DNA of 64,000 nt from Kiritimatiellia bacterium (GTDB lineage: Bacteria; Verrucomicrobiota; Kiritimatiellia; WLWN01), in contig WLWN01000001.1 of NCBI GenBank assembly GCA_012103575.1, positions 2,484,538 to 2,548,537 on the forward strand, read 5' to 3'. A program made the translations under genes and the position numbers. Of this stretch, positions 1 to 8,064 are shown one piece after another. A model generated the notes under the pieces. That model did not search any database. It was given only the letters and a program-made list of their open reading frames with translations, and was not told where the DNA came from. How positions within the stretch are numbered: position 1 is the first letter of the stretch; every line of letters begins with the position of its first letter.

Positions 1-184
1 GATCTCTGATCCAAATCTTCGTTTTGAATTGTTCCAAAAAGCAGAGAATATTTTGCTTACAGAATTACCTATTATCCCCATCTATTTTTATACAACCGTT
101 TACCTTACTCAACCTGGCGTAAAGAATTGGCACCCTACCATTTTGGATCATCATCCGTATAAATATGTCTATTTAGAACCATAA
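1..184 (+). CDS. oppA: Peptide ABC transporter substrate-binding protein, C-terminal end (partial)
   Basis: Only the last 60 codons are in the window; the frame is open from base 2 to the TAA at 182-184. The segment reads ...KAENILLTELPIIPIYFY... and ends KYVYLEP, the usual C-terminal pattern of family 5 extracellular solute-binding proteins (OppA/DppA), in which a helix is followed by a strand carrying P-I-I-P. By family knowledge it is the periplasmic receptor that hands oligopeptides to the permease. It lies 3 bases upstream of oppB and heads the opp operon. Peptide specificity cannot be judged from this tail. Confidence 0.8.
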   Translation, partial: ISDPNLRFELFQKAENILLTELPIIPIYFYTTVYLTQPGVKNWHPTILDHHPYKYVYLEP

Positions 185-187
185 ACA

Positions 188-1111
188 ATGACCACGTTTA
201 TTTTAAAACGCATCTTTTTTGAAACGCTGCCCACTTTACTGATTATTGCCACTCTTACGTTCTTTATGGTTCGCTTAGCCCCCGGCGGTCCTTTTAGCCA
301 AGAAAAGAGTGTAACGCCCGAGATTCTTGAAAATTTAAAAGCGCACTATGGGTTAAATGCCCCTCTCCACAAGCAATACTTCGATTACATGAAGAATCTT
401 TTAAGGGGAGACTTAGGGCCGTCGTTTAAATATCCAAATCGAACCGTGAATGAACTGATTGCAAACGCTTTTCCCGTCTCATTTGAACTTGGTTTATATG
501 CCTTGTTGTTTGCCTTGCTCGTTGGAAATGCTGCAGGGCTGATAGCTGCACTATGCCCCAATACCAAATCTGATTATATACCCATGTCTTTAGCGATGCT
601 AGGTATTTGTATTCCAAGCTTCGTTCTCGGTCCATTATTGGTCCTTATTTTTTCTCTCTGGTTAGGATGGTTCAGTGTATCCGGATGGGATTTTCCGAGT
701 GACCGTATCTTACCGGCCATTACTCTCGGGGCTACTTATGCTGCTTATATAGCCAGATTAACAAGAAGTGGTATGCTGGAAATATTAAATCAAGACTTTA
801 TTCGTACGGCTCGGGCGAAAGGACTTCCAGAATATAAAATCATCTTAAAACATGGTTTTAAAGGCGGCGTAATCCCGGTGGTATCTTTTTTAGGACCTGC
901 AGTGGCCGGACTAATCAGTGGTTCGTTTGTTGTTGAAACTATTTTTCAAATTCCAGGACTAGGTCGATTTTTTGTAAATGCTGCTTTTAATCGAGATTAT
1001 ACTATGGTTTTGGGAACGGTCCTCTTCTTTGCTATACTCATTATTTTATTCAATCTCGTTGTAGATATTATCCTTGTTTGGCTCAATCCAAAATTGAGGT
1101 TTAGGGAGTGA
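188..1111 (+). CDS. oppB: Oligopeptide ABC transporter permease OppB
   Basis: A 307-residue inner-membrane permease of the binding-protein-dependent family. It begins with the typical cytoplasmic stub and first helix (MTTFILKRIFFETLPTLL), has the conserved RLAPGGP after helix 1, and carries the EAA loop around residues 206-223 (TARAKGLPEYKIILKHG) that docks on the ATPases. It ends with the usual PKLRFRE tail. It starts 3 bases after oppA, so the two are co-transcribed. With OppC it forms the channel energised by OppD and OppF. The downstream partner oppC has been pushed about 700 bases away by an inserted REP-associated transposase. Confidence 0.93.
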   Translation: MTTFILKRIFFETLPTLLIIATLTFFMVRLAPGGPFSQEKSVTPEILENLKAHYGLNAPLHKQYFDYMKNLLRGDLGPSFKYPNRTVNELIANAFPVSFELGLYALLFALLVGNAAGLIAALCPNTKSDYIPMSLAMLGICIPSFVLGPLLVLIFSLWLGWFSVSGWDFPSDRILPAITLGATYAAYIARLTRSGMLEILNQDFIRTARAKGLPEYKIILKHGFKGGVIPVVSFLGPAVAGLISGSFVVETIFQIPGLGRFFVNAAFNRDYTMVLGTVLFFAILIILFNLVVDIILVWLNPKLRFRE

Positions 1112-1235
1112 AGGAAGAACGCAGCTTGTAGCCTATCGACAGCTACGTGAATTTCCGTTACACGCCCTGCCTCACTTCGCTAATGGAGTAAACACATATA
1201 TAATCACTGCAACCAATTTCAAACACAAACCCGTT

Positions 1236-1760
1236 ATGTGCAGCAATGAGAGACTACAGGCCTTTGAAGAAAAACTGATACAAGAGTTATCAGAACAAGA
1301 TTGGGCCCACATTTTTGCCTGGCGTCTGTTGCCGAATCATTACCATATTCTTGCATCCGTTAACCTGACACTATTTGAACCATGGCTTAGACGTATTCAT
1401 AATGGAACATCTACACGTTGGAACCGCGAAGATAGAACCCCTGGACGAAAGGTGTGGTATCATTTCATAGACCGTATAATCAGAACGGATAGACATTATT
1501 GGGCAACGATCAATTACATTCATGCAAATCCCGTTAAACATGATTATGTATCAAAAGCAACCGAATGGCCTTATAGTAGCCTTCATGGCTATTTAAGATC
1601 TTTTGGTAAAGACAAGGTATCAAGAATATACAAACAATATCCAGTGAAGGATTATGGCAAAGGATGGGATTGGGATCAATGTTTTCACGAAAATCCCGTT
1701 AAGAACGCCGCTTGCGCGGCTACTACGAACGGTTCCTTCATCAATATTCCTGATAAATAA
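1236..1760 (+). CDS. REP-associated tyrosine transposase (RAYT, Y1 family)
   Basis: Contains the HUH motif of Y1 transposases (PNHYHIL, about residues 34-40 from this ATG) and the conserved C-terminal block YIHANPVKHDYV...WPYSSLHGYL. RAYTs nick single-stranded REP palindromes and are thought to disperse them. The same frame stays open upstream to base 1098 and encodes family-like sequence (RQLREFPLHALPHFANGVNTYI) before this ATG, so the real protein probably began near 1130; no ATG, GTG or TTG is available there, so the 5-prime end may be truncated. The last 20 or so residues are encoded by one arm of the REP repeat at 1704-1726. It splits the opp operon in the sense orientation. Confidence 0.75.
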   Translation: MCSNERLQAFEEKLIQELSEQDWAHIFAWRLLPNHYHILASVNLTLFEPWLRRIHNGTSTRWNREDRTPGRKVWYHFIDRIIRTDRHYWATINYIHANPVKHDYVSKATEWPYSSLHGYLRSFGKDKVSRIYKQYPVKDYGKGWDWDQCFHENPVKNAACAATTNGSFINIPDK

Positions 1761-1789
1761 GTGTTTGTAGTAGCCGCGCAAGCGGCGTT
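1704..1789. repeat. REP-like inverted repeat pair flanking the end of the RAYT gene
   Basis: Bases 1704-1726 and 1767-1789 are a perfect 23-bp inverted repeat (AACGCCGCTTGCGCGGC... in the first arm) separated by 40 bases; each arm also holds a short internal palindrome (GCCGC/GCGGC). The left arm encodes the transposase C-terminus (NAACAATT) and the right arm lies between its stop codon and oppC. A weakly similar stretch (AACGCAGCTTGTAGCC) at 1119-1134 may be a decayed third copy on the other side. Paired REPs next to a RAYT are the standard form of a REPtron. Confidence 0.75.
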
Positions 1790-1807
1790 GGCTTCATATT
1801 ACGACTC

Positions 1808-2713
1808 ATGAAAAAGCACGAAAAAAATTTCTCCGCGGAAGAGATAGAACAAGGTACGTCCCTGTGGAAAGATTCATACGAGCGTTTGCGAAAAAACAAA
1901 CTCGCCATGGCTGGCGGAGTTGTTCTTATCATACTATCTATCATCGCTCTTTTAGCCCCTTGGATAGCCCCTTACACGTATGAGTCTCAAAATTTGGAGC
2001 TAGGCGCTACGGGCCCCAGTAAAGCACATTGGCTAGGCACAGATATTCTTGGACGGGATCTTTTGACCCGACTGATATACGGAAGTCGGATTTCTCTTTC
2101 AGTCGGCCTTTGTGCCACGGCTATATCTTTACTGATTGGTGTGTTTTACGGAGCTGTTTCGGGGTATTACGGGAAAAAAACAGACACCATCATGATGCGT
2201 ATTATAGATATTATGTATGCACTCCCGTTTACGGTTTTTGTTATTCTATTAATGGTATTATTCGGTAGAAACTTTATTCTCTTGTTTGTAGCAATCGGTG
2301 CTGTGGAATGGTTGACCATGGCCCGCATTGTACGCGGTCAAGTATTATCCATTAAGAAACAAGAATTTATCGAAGCGGCCATTTCCATAGGCCTGTCCCA
2401 ACCCAAAATCATTCTAAAACACATTATACCTAACGTCTTAGGTCCTATCATCGTGTATATCACCCTAACGATACCGAATGTGATGCTTTTGGAAGCCTTC
2501 CTTAGCTTTCTTGGATTAGGAATTCAACCACCTATGAGCTCATGGGGTATTCTCATAAAAGAAGGGGCCGATGGTATGGAAGAGTACCCTTGGCTTCTGA
2601 TGAGTCCTGGAATAGCTCTTTCTACTACGTTATTCTCATTAAATTTTCTAGGAGATGGGTTAAGGGATGCGCTCGATCCACGCACATACAAAAAACAAAA
2701 ACCTTACATTTAA
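1808..2713 (+). CDS. oppC: Oligopeptide ABC transporter permease OppC
   Basis: A 301-residue permease partner of OppB. It has the OppC N-terminal cytoplasmic extension (LWKDSYERLRKNKLAMAG), a first transmembrane helix, the periplasmic HWLGTDILGRDLLTRLIYG signature of the OppC/DppC family, and the EAA loop (EAAISIGLSQPKIILKHIIPN). It ends DALDPRTYKKQK, as usual. The ATG follows 18 bases after the second REP arm. The stop codon lies inside a strong inverted repeat (2700-2743), and oppD follows 54 bases on. It should form the translocation channel with OppB in the cytoplasmic membrane. Confidence 0.93.
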   Translation: MKKHEKNFSAEEIEQGTSLWKDSYERLRKNKLAMAGGVVLIILSIIALLAPWIAPYTYESQNLELGATGPSKAHWLGTDILGRDLLTRLIYGSRISLSVGLCATAISLLIGVFYGAVSGYYGKKTDTIMMRIIDIMYALPFTVFVILLMVLFGRNFILLFVAIGAVEWLTMARIVRGQVLSIKKQEFIEAAISIGLSQPKIILKHIIPNVLGPIIVYITLTIPNVMLLEAFLSFLGLGIQPPMSSWGILIKEGADGMEEYPWLLMSPGIALSTTLFSLNFLGDGLRDALDPRTYKKQKPYI

Positions 2714-2743
2714 ACCAGTGATCGCTAGTTTAAATGTAAGGTT
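2700..2743 (+). promoter_or_regulatory. 16-bp perfect inverted repeat at the oppC stop codon
   Basis: The arms 2700-2715 (AACCTTACATTTAAAC) and 2728-2743 pair perfectly around a 12-base loop. The left arm contains the last oppC codons and the stop. No run of T follows, so it is not a classical intrinsic terminator. An intercistronic stem that protects the upstream mRNA and lowers expression of the ATPases is the simplest reading; that role is inferred. Confidence 0.6.
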
Positions 2744-2767
2744 AATACCAGAAGATACATCTTCGGA

Positions 2768-3781
2768 ATGCCACTTCTAAACGTCCAGAATCTACACGTT
2801 TCCTTTCATACTCATCAAGGGGTTATAAAAGCTGTGAACAACGTTTCCTTCTCCGTCGAAAAAGGAGAAACCGTGGGTATCGTAGGCGAGTCAGGATGCG
2901 GAAAATCTGTTACATGCTATTCGCTATTAGGATTGATCCCCCAACCTCCCGGTAAGATTGAAAAAGGATCGGCCCTGTTTGACGGAATAGATTTACTCCA
3001 TCTCCCTCCTCACGAACTTAGAAAAATTCGAGGGAAGCGCATTTCGATGATTTTTCAAGATCCTATGAGTTCGCTCAATCCTTATCTAAAAGTATCTACA
3101 CAACTCATTGAACCCCTCCTCGTCCATGAACAAATGGATAAAAAACAGGCATTAAAGCAATCGATTCAAACCTTAGAAAAGGTCGGAATCCCAAACGCAC
3201 CTCACCGTATTCACGATTATCCCCACGAGTTTTCAGGAGGAATGAGACAACGCGTAATGATTGCCATGGCCTTACTGACCAAACCCGAAATCCTCATCGC
3301 TGATGAACCCACAACCTCTTTAGATGTAACGTTCCAATCACAGATTCTCGAGCTTCTTAAACGGTTACAAAAAGAATATGGCATGGCCATAATCTTTATC
3401 ACACACGATCTCGGTGTCATTGCTCATATCAGTAATCAGGTGATGGTGATGTATGCAGGACGCATTGTTGAATCAGCACGTACAAAGGAACTCTTCAAGG
3501 ACCCAAAACATCCATACACGTCTGCATTAATGAAATCCATACCCGCCTATCATAAAAAGGGTGACACGTTGTATACGATTCCAGGATTACCACCCCATCT
3601 TTCTGAAAACTTCAACGGATGTCCTTTTACAAGCCGATGTGAATATGTCGAAAAGTCGTGCGAAACTACTGACATAGCCTTAACAGATGTTGGAATGGGG
3701 CATCTCTCTGCATGTACAAAAATTCAGAACAAAGAAATAAATTTTCGGCCACAACCGATACGAGGCGGAAGCCATGAATAA
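2768..3781 (+). CDS. oppD: Oligopeptide ABC transporter ATP-binding protein OppD
   Basis: A 337-residue ABC ATPase. Walker A is GESGCGKS (residues 40-47), the signature is FSGGMRQRV, Walker B is ILIADEPTTSLD, and the switch histidine is in FITHDLGV. The C-terminal oligopeptide-transporter domain is present, with the cysteine pattern CPFTSRC...CETT; some family members bind a cluster there. It works as a heterodimer with OppF on the cytoplasmic face of OppBC. OppF follows after 6 bases. All catalytic motifs are intact. Confidence 0.94.
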   Translation: MPLLNVQNLHVSFHTHQGVIKAVNNVSFSVEKGETVGIVGESGCGKSVTCYSLLGLIPQPPGKIEKGSALFDGIDLLHLPPHELRKIRGKRISMIFQDPMSSLNPYLKVSTQLIEPLLVHEQMDKKQALKQSIQTLEKVGIPNAPHRIHDYPHEFSGGMRQRVMIAMALLTKPEILIADEPTTSLDVTFQSQILELLKRLQKEYGMAIIFITHDLGVIAHISNQVMVMYAGRIVESARTKELFKDPKHPYTSALMKSIPAYHKKGDTLYTIPGLPPHLSENFNGCPFTSRCEYVEKSCETTDIALTDVGMGHLSACTKIQNKEINFRPQPIRGGSHE

Positions 3782-3787
3782 ACACTA

Positions 3788-4594
3788 ATGTCCACTGTCT
3801 TATTAGAACTAAAAAATGTTAAGACACATTTTACGCTTTCAAAAGGTGTGGTGAAAGCTGTCGATGGAGTCGACCTAAAACTTCGTCAAGGCGAAATTTT
3901 GGGACTGGTTGGAGAATCAGGATGCGGGAAATCAACGTTAGCTAGGACCATCCTTCAGTTGACACCCTCCACCAAGGGTTCTGTTAAGTTCGCAGGGAAA
4001 AGTCTCGGAAATTTGACCTCGAAACAGCTCCGAAAAACACGTACGGATTTCCAAATGATTTTTCAAGATCCCTACGCGTCCCTGAATCCTCGTATGACAA
4101 TCTTCGATACAATAGCAGAACCCGTCCAATGCCATAAAAGAGTATCGAAACAAACGCTAACGAATCGGACCCTTGAATTGATGAATAAGGTGGGACTTGA
4201 TCCGCGAACGATCAAAAAATATCCACACGAGTTTTCAGGAGGACAACGTCAACGTATTGCCATTGCCCGCGCGCTGGCATCAGAACCAAAACTGATTATT
4301 GCAGACGAGCCGGTATCCGCTCTGGATGTCTCTATTCAAGCACAAATCCTGAACCTCTTATCTAAATTATGTAAAGATATGGGATTAACGATGATCTTTA
4401 TCTCTCACGATTTGTCCGTAGTCAAACATATCGCTGACCGAATCGCGGTCATGTATTTAGGGAAAATTGTAGAGATCGGAGAAGCCAGTGAAATTTTTGA
4501 ACAACCACGGCATGCCTACACAAAGATTTTATTGAATGCGATCCTGACACCTCCAGATATAGCCCTTAGCGAATACAGGGTTCCATTCTCCTAA
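3788..4594 (+). CDS. oppF: Oligopeptide ABC transporter ATP-binding protein OppF
   Basis: A 268-residue ABC ATPase, partner of OppD. Walker A is GESGCGKS (about residues 42-49), the signature is FSGGQRQRI, Walker B is LIIADEPVSALD, and the H-loop is FISHDLSV. It stops soon after the A-H-x-Y-T-K element (RHAYTKILLNAIL) and lacks the cysteine-bearing C-terminal domain of typical OppF proteins of about 320 residues. The ATPase core is complete, so it should function. It is the last gene of the operon. Confidence 0.92.
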   Translation: MSTVLLELKNVKTHFTLSKGVVKAVDGVDLKLRQGEILGLVGESGCGKSTLARTILQLTPSTKGSVKFAGKSLGNLTSKQLRKTRTDFQMIFQDPYASLNPRMTIFDTIAEPVQCHKRVSKQTLTNRTLELMNKVGLDPRTIKKYPHEFSGGQRQRIAIARALASEPKLIIADEPVSALDVSIQAQILNLLSKLCKDMGLTMIFISHDLSVVKHIADRIAVMYLGKIVEIGEASEIFEQPRHAYTKILLNAILTPPDIALSEYRVPFS

Positions 4595-4873
4595 ATCGAA
4601 TTACCTTGAATGGGAATTTGCATGGCCGTAGAATGTATGGATACACTATTTCTCTTGGTACTCCAAGAGGCAGGCAGATAAACGGACAGGCCGTAACTTA
4701 TACTTTTTTGTAAAGAATTCACCGATACCTTCGGTTGATCTCCTTGGTCTACGTATCTGGCTGGAATAGTGTGAGTCAGCTCAAAACAACCTTTTGGATT
4801 TTCATATGAATAGACAAAGGCTCGGATTGGAAAACATATGGATTCGACAACATTAACAGCATTAAAGATAACG
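4591..4873 (-). other. Open minus-strand frame without a start; possible gene remnant
   Basis: The gap between oppF and modB (4595-4837) has no plus-strand gene. On the minus strand a frame stays open for about 93 codons (4873 down to the TAG at 4593-4591) and reads protein-like, e.g. [20 protein letters not shown] and YGLSVYLPASWST. It has no usable start codon and its upstream part overlaps modB. I do not recognise it. It could be the 3-prime remnant of a convergent gene whose front was replaced by the modBC segment, or chance. Confidence 0.25.
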
Positions 4874-5503
4874 CTTCATTGCGCTTCGCTAGCTACTTTT
4901 TTGGTCATGATCCCAGGAACATGGATCGCCTATGTATTGGCACGACGTGATTTTCCCGGGAAAAACATCCTATCAGCTATTGTCGGCTTACCCCTGGTCT
5001 TGCCCCCTACCGCTGTGGGCTATCTTCTGTTACAACTTTTGAGCACCGAAGGACTCCTCGGCCAAAATCGACTCGGGTTCGACCTCAACATCCTCTTAAC
5101 GTGGAAAGCGGTCACACTGGCCTGCGCGGTCATGTCCCTCCCCCTCGTTATTCGAACCGCTCGGGTCGCGTTTGAGGGCGTTGATCCTCGTCTCGAATCA
5201 ATGGCACGAACCTTGGGGCATAGCCGAATAAAAACATTTTTTTGCTACACACTCCCATTAGCCTTCCGAGGGATCTTCGCGGCATTGATCCTAGGGTTTA
5301 CACGTGCACTTGGAGAATTTGGAGCCACAGTAACGATCGCAGGCAATATTCCAGGGAAAACACAAACACTCGCTTCCGCTATCTTCACGGCCCAACAGGT
5401 TGGCAACCAAACAGAAGCTTATTTTCTCCTAGGCATAGCATTAATCATCGGATTTGTTGCGATTCTCGTATCGGAGTATTTGTCTCAGCGACAGACACAG
5501 TGA
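4838..5503 (+). CDS. modB: Molybdate ABC transporter permease ModB
   Basis: A 221-residue permease of the CysTW/ModB type. Diagnostic stretches are [16 protein letters not shown] after the second helix, the EAA-like loop [21 protein letters not shown], and [24 protein letters not shown], which is nearly invariant in ModB. About five membrane segments are visible. It should import molybdate (or tungstate) for molybdenum cofactor enzymes together with ModC, which starts 34 bases downstream. The periplasmic binding protein modA is not next to it in this window. Confidence 0.92.
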   Translation: MDSTTLTALKITLHCASLATFLVMIPGTWIAYVLARRDFPGKNILSAIVGLPLVLPPTAVGYLLLQLLSTEGLLGQNRLGFDLNILLTWKAVTLACAVMSLPLVIRTARVAFEGVDPRLESMARTLGHSRIKTFFCYTLPLAFRGIFAALILGFTRALGEFGATVTIAGNIPGKTQTLASAIFTAQQVGNQTEAYFLLGIALIIGFVAILVSEYLSQRQTQ

Positions 5504-5537
5504 ATCCCATTAAGCTCAAACTCAAAATTTGCTGATC

Positions 5538-6662
5538 ATGAGAAATGAAAACACAACTTTAAAAACCCATATCCGCCTTCAGCTCGATCGTTTTGATCTC
5601 GATGTCAACTTCGAAGCATCTGAACACGTTACGGGTATTTTTGGTGTCTCAGGCTCTGGGAAAACAAGTTTACTGGAAACCATCGCGGGCCTACGACAAA
5701 AAGCCAAAGGAACCCTTCAGCTCGGGAAAACAATTTGGTTTGATTCTGAAAACGGAATTTTTAAAAAACCTGAGCATCGTGATATTGGTTTTGTTCCACA
5801 AGCAGGTCTTCTTTTTCCCCATAAAAACGTTAAGGCGAACCTGCTCGCAGGAGGAATAAGAGCAAAGCGAAAGGGACAAACACTGACTGATATTTTTGAT
5901 CATGTCATATACATTCTCAACCTCGAATCATTGCTTTTACGGAGTATAGACACTTTGTCAGGAGGAGAACGCCAACGTGTAGCCCTTGGGCGAGCGCTTT
6001 GCTCCGGACCACGCCTCTTATTGATGGATGAACCGCTCGCTTCGTTAGATGTCGGCATGCGCCATAAAGTACTCCCCTTTCTAAGGCGTGTCCGAAATGA
6101 ATTTGATGTTAAGATGCTACTCGTATCGCACAGTCCTATTGAAGTACAAACGCTATGCGATGATCTTATTGTATTGCAAGAAGGGAAAATCATCCGTCGA
6201 GGCGAACCGCGAACAGTCCTTACAGATCCGGCGGTTTTCCCATTGGCCCAGCATCAAGGTTTTGAAAATATCCTCTCCTGTCTGCTCGTTGATCGTGGCC
6301 CCCATACCAACATAATCCGACTCGGGAAAGAGGGGCCCCCGATTCATATCACAACGCCTAAAATCAATAGCAAACGAAATGAAACATTCCTGATCAGTAT
6401 CCCTGCGCACGATATTATTATTGCCACTCAAAACCCGGCGGGCTTATCCGCACGCAATATTCTTCAGGCCAAGATACAATCCATACAAACCGTCGGAAAC
6501 ATGCGACTCATAACCGCTCGCTTAGCCAATGATGTACCTGATCTCGTGATAGAAGTAACGGCAGATGCATGCGAGGAATTAAAACTGGAACAAGGAAAGT
6601 CCGTTTATCTGATTATTAAAGCAGTATCTTGTACATTGTATGAAAATGAGAGGGAGGATTGA
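5538..6662 (+). CDS. modC: Molybdate ABC transporter ATP-binding protein ModC
   Basis: An ABC ATPase with Walker A GVSGSGKT, signature LSGGERQRVALGRAL, Walker B LLLMDEPLASLD and H-loop LVSHSPIEV. After about 230 residues comes a linker and a C-terminal molybdenum-binding Mop/TOBE domain (SARNILQAKIQSIQ... to ...SVYLIIKAVS), as in ModC. I start at the ATG at 5538 rather than the in-frame TTG at 5529. It powers ModB and senses molybdate through the Mop domain. Length (374 residues) is normal for the family. Confidence 0.92.
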   Translation: MRNENTTLKTHIRLQLDRFDLDVNFEASEHVTGIFGVSGSGKTSLLETIAGLRQKAKGTLQLGKTIWFDSENGIFKKPEHRDIGFVPQAGLLFPHKNVKANLLAGGIRAKRKGQTLTDIFDHVIYILNLESLLLRSIDTLSGGERQRVALGRALCSGPRLLLMDEPLASLDVGMRHKVLPFLRRVRNEFDVKMLLVSHSPIEVQTLCDDLIVLQEGKIIRRGEPRTVLTDPAVFPLAQHQGFENILSCLLVDRGPHTNIIRLGKEGPPIHITTPKINSKRNETFLISIPAHDIIIATQNPAGLSARNILQAKIQSIQTVGNMRLITARLANDVPDLVIEVTADACEELKLEQGKSVYLIIKAVSCTLYENERED

Positions 6663-6749
6663 AGGGATGCAGTAACGGAATAAGGGGGGAAAAACAACCT
6701 CTTGCATGCATCGCTTCCAGCGGCTCTCACATCGAATACTTCACGAAGC

Positions 6750-7074
6750 CTAACGTTTTTCTTTTTCCGATACGCCCCGTTTTATAACGCTTTGACCATA
6801 CTGATCACGAAGTTTATCGACTGTTTGGTCCAACCGTTTATAGCGTTCCTTCTCTTTACGTTGGTCAAACTCTTCGAAAAGAGAAACCTGCAAGGGTTCA
6901 TCTGAGAAAAGGCAAAACCCTGACACACCAAACCCGACTAAACGTATGGGTCGTTTTATTTTTTGACGTTCGAATAAACGCAAGGCTACTTCTAATAAAT
7001 CATGATCGATATCTGTAGGGGCATCGAATGAGCGCTGACGCGTGATGGTTTTAAAGTCGTCGGTCCGCACTTTA
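6750..7074 (-). pseudogene. dinB: DNA polymerase IV, C-terminal fragment separated from its N-terminal part
   Basis: The minus frame encodes the little-finger end of a Y-family polymerase: KVRTDDFKTITRQRSF followed by ...HDLLEVALRLFERQ and IRLVGFGVSGF. It lies directly against the TA and terminal repeat of the left IS630-type copy at 7075. The N-terminal two thirds lie on the opposite strand at 8162-9047. Joining the two across the TA gives ...ARTAQI-KVRTDDF..., an uninterrupted family sequence, so this is one gene split by IS insertion and then by inversion. Confidence 0.88.
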
Positions 7075-8064
7075 GAGCGCTTCACGATTGAGGTGTCGCG
7101 ATGTAGCACGAAGAAGACCAGCCGATTACCTCGTCGGGAGGAACCTCTTCGAACGCTTGTGTGATCGCTTCAGATAGTTCCTGATGACTGCGGGCTGCAA
7201 GGCTGCCCAACCGATTCTTTATCTTGCCCCACGTTTTTTCAATGGGGTTGGAATCGGGGCTGTAGGGTGGAAGGAATCTTACATGGGCCCCACATGACTC
7301 AATGAGTTCAATGACCCTGGGATTGTGATGGACGCGAAGATTGTCCATGATGACGATGTCTTCAGGTGAAAGAGTCGGGAGAAAAACCCGGCGAATATAT
7401 TCTCCAAAAACAGCCGTGCCTGTCGCCCCCTCCATGGCCGCTGTTGTTCCGTCCAGGCGGACCGAAGAAATCAAGGTAGTGGTACACCAATGTCCATGAG
7501 GCGTTTTGGTAAAAAGCCTGTTCCCGCCCAACGCCCGGCCCCGCAGACGAGTCATATTCGTTTTCACCCCGGATTCATCAATAAAGACAAGGCGACTTGG
7601 ATCAAGTTTGGCCACCTCTTGGATCCACTGCTTTCTCAAGAGATTTACATCCGCCCGGCCTTGCTCGCTGGCGTGAAGCGTTCTTTTTATACCGGGAGCC
7701 CAACCGATTCAACGCCCGCTGTACGGCCATGATCGACCCCTTCACGCCGCTCATGTCCTTGAGTTCTTCAAGCGTTGCATCGGGATGTTTGCCCCCCAGT
7801 TGAGCCAACGCCCTGAGCTGCTTTCCGCTGTAGAGGGCCTGACGATGCCCACGCGGTCGGGGAGCGGTCTGTCCGGTTTCGTTGAAACGAGAGAGCCCAC
7901 GCTGAAACGTTCTAAGATCTACACGATAAGAAGATGCGATATCGGCCTAGGAACCTTTGCCCATTTTGTAGGCATCTATCGCGCGCCGCCGGATTTCTGC
8001 TGTTGCTATACTCGTGTCATGGAGTATAGATCTTCTAGAGAGGCATTTCAATCGTTAAATGCTC
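7075..8064 (-). mobile_element. IS630-family insertion sequence, copy 1 (degenerate)
   Basis: About 990 bp, flanked by TA on both sides (7073-7074 and 8065-8066), the IS630/Tc1 target. The ends are imperfect inverted repeats: GAGCGCTTCACGATTGAGGTG on the 7075 side and GAGCATTTAACGATTGAAATG read inwards from 8064. It is nearly identical to copy 2 (9048-10044) in opposite orientation. It has accumulated disabling changes: the transposase start ATG is ACG (complement of 8013-8015) and a CAG codon is TAG (complement of 7947-7949). It interrupts dinB. Confidence 0.9.
7082..8015 (-). pseudogene. IS630-family transposase in copy 1, inactivated
   Basis: The C-terminal part (7639 down to 7082) keeps the DDE core: [21 protein letters not shown] and [15 protein letters not shown]. 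The N-terminal helix-turn-helix part is homologous to residues 1-137 of copy 2 but has lost its start codon and carries a nonsense codon at the position of Gln in GSQADIA. As in copy 2, the two halves lie in different frames, meeting near a run of A after RY-K. It cannot make a full transposase. Confidence 0.85.
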
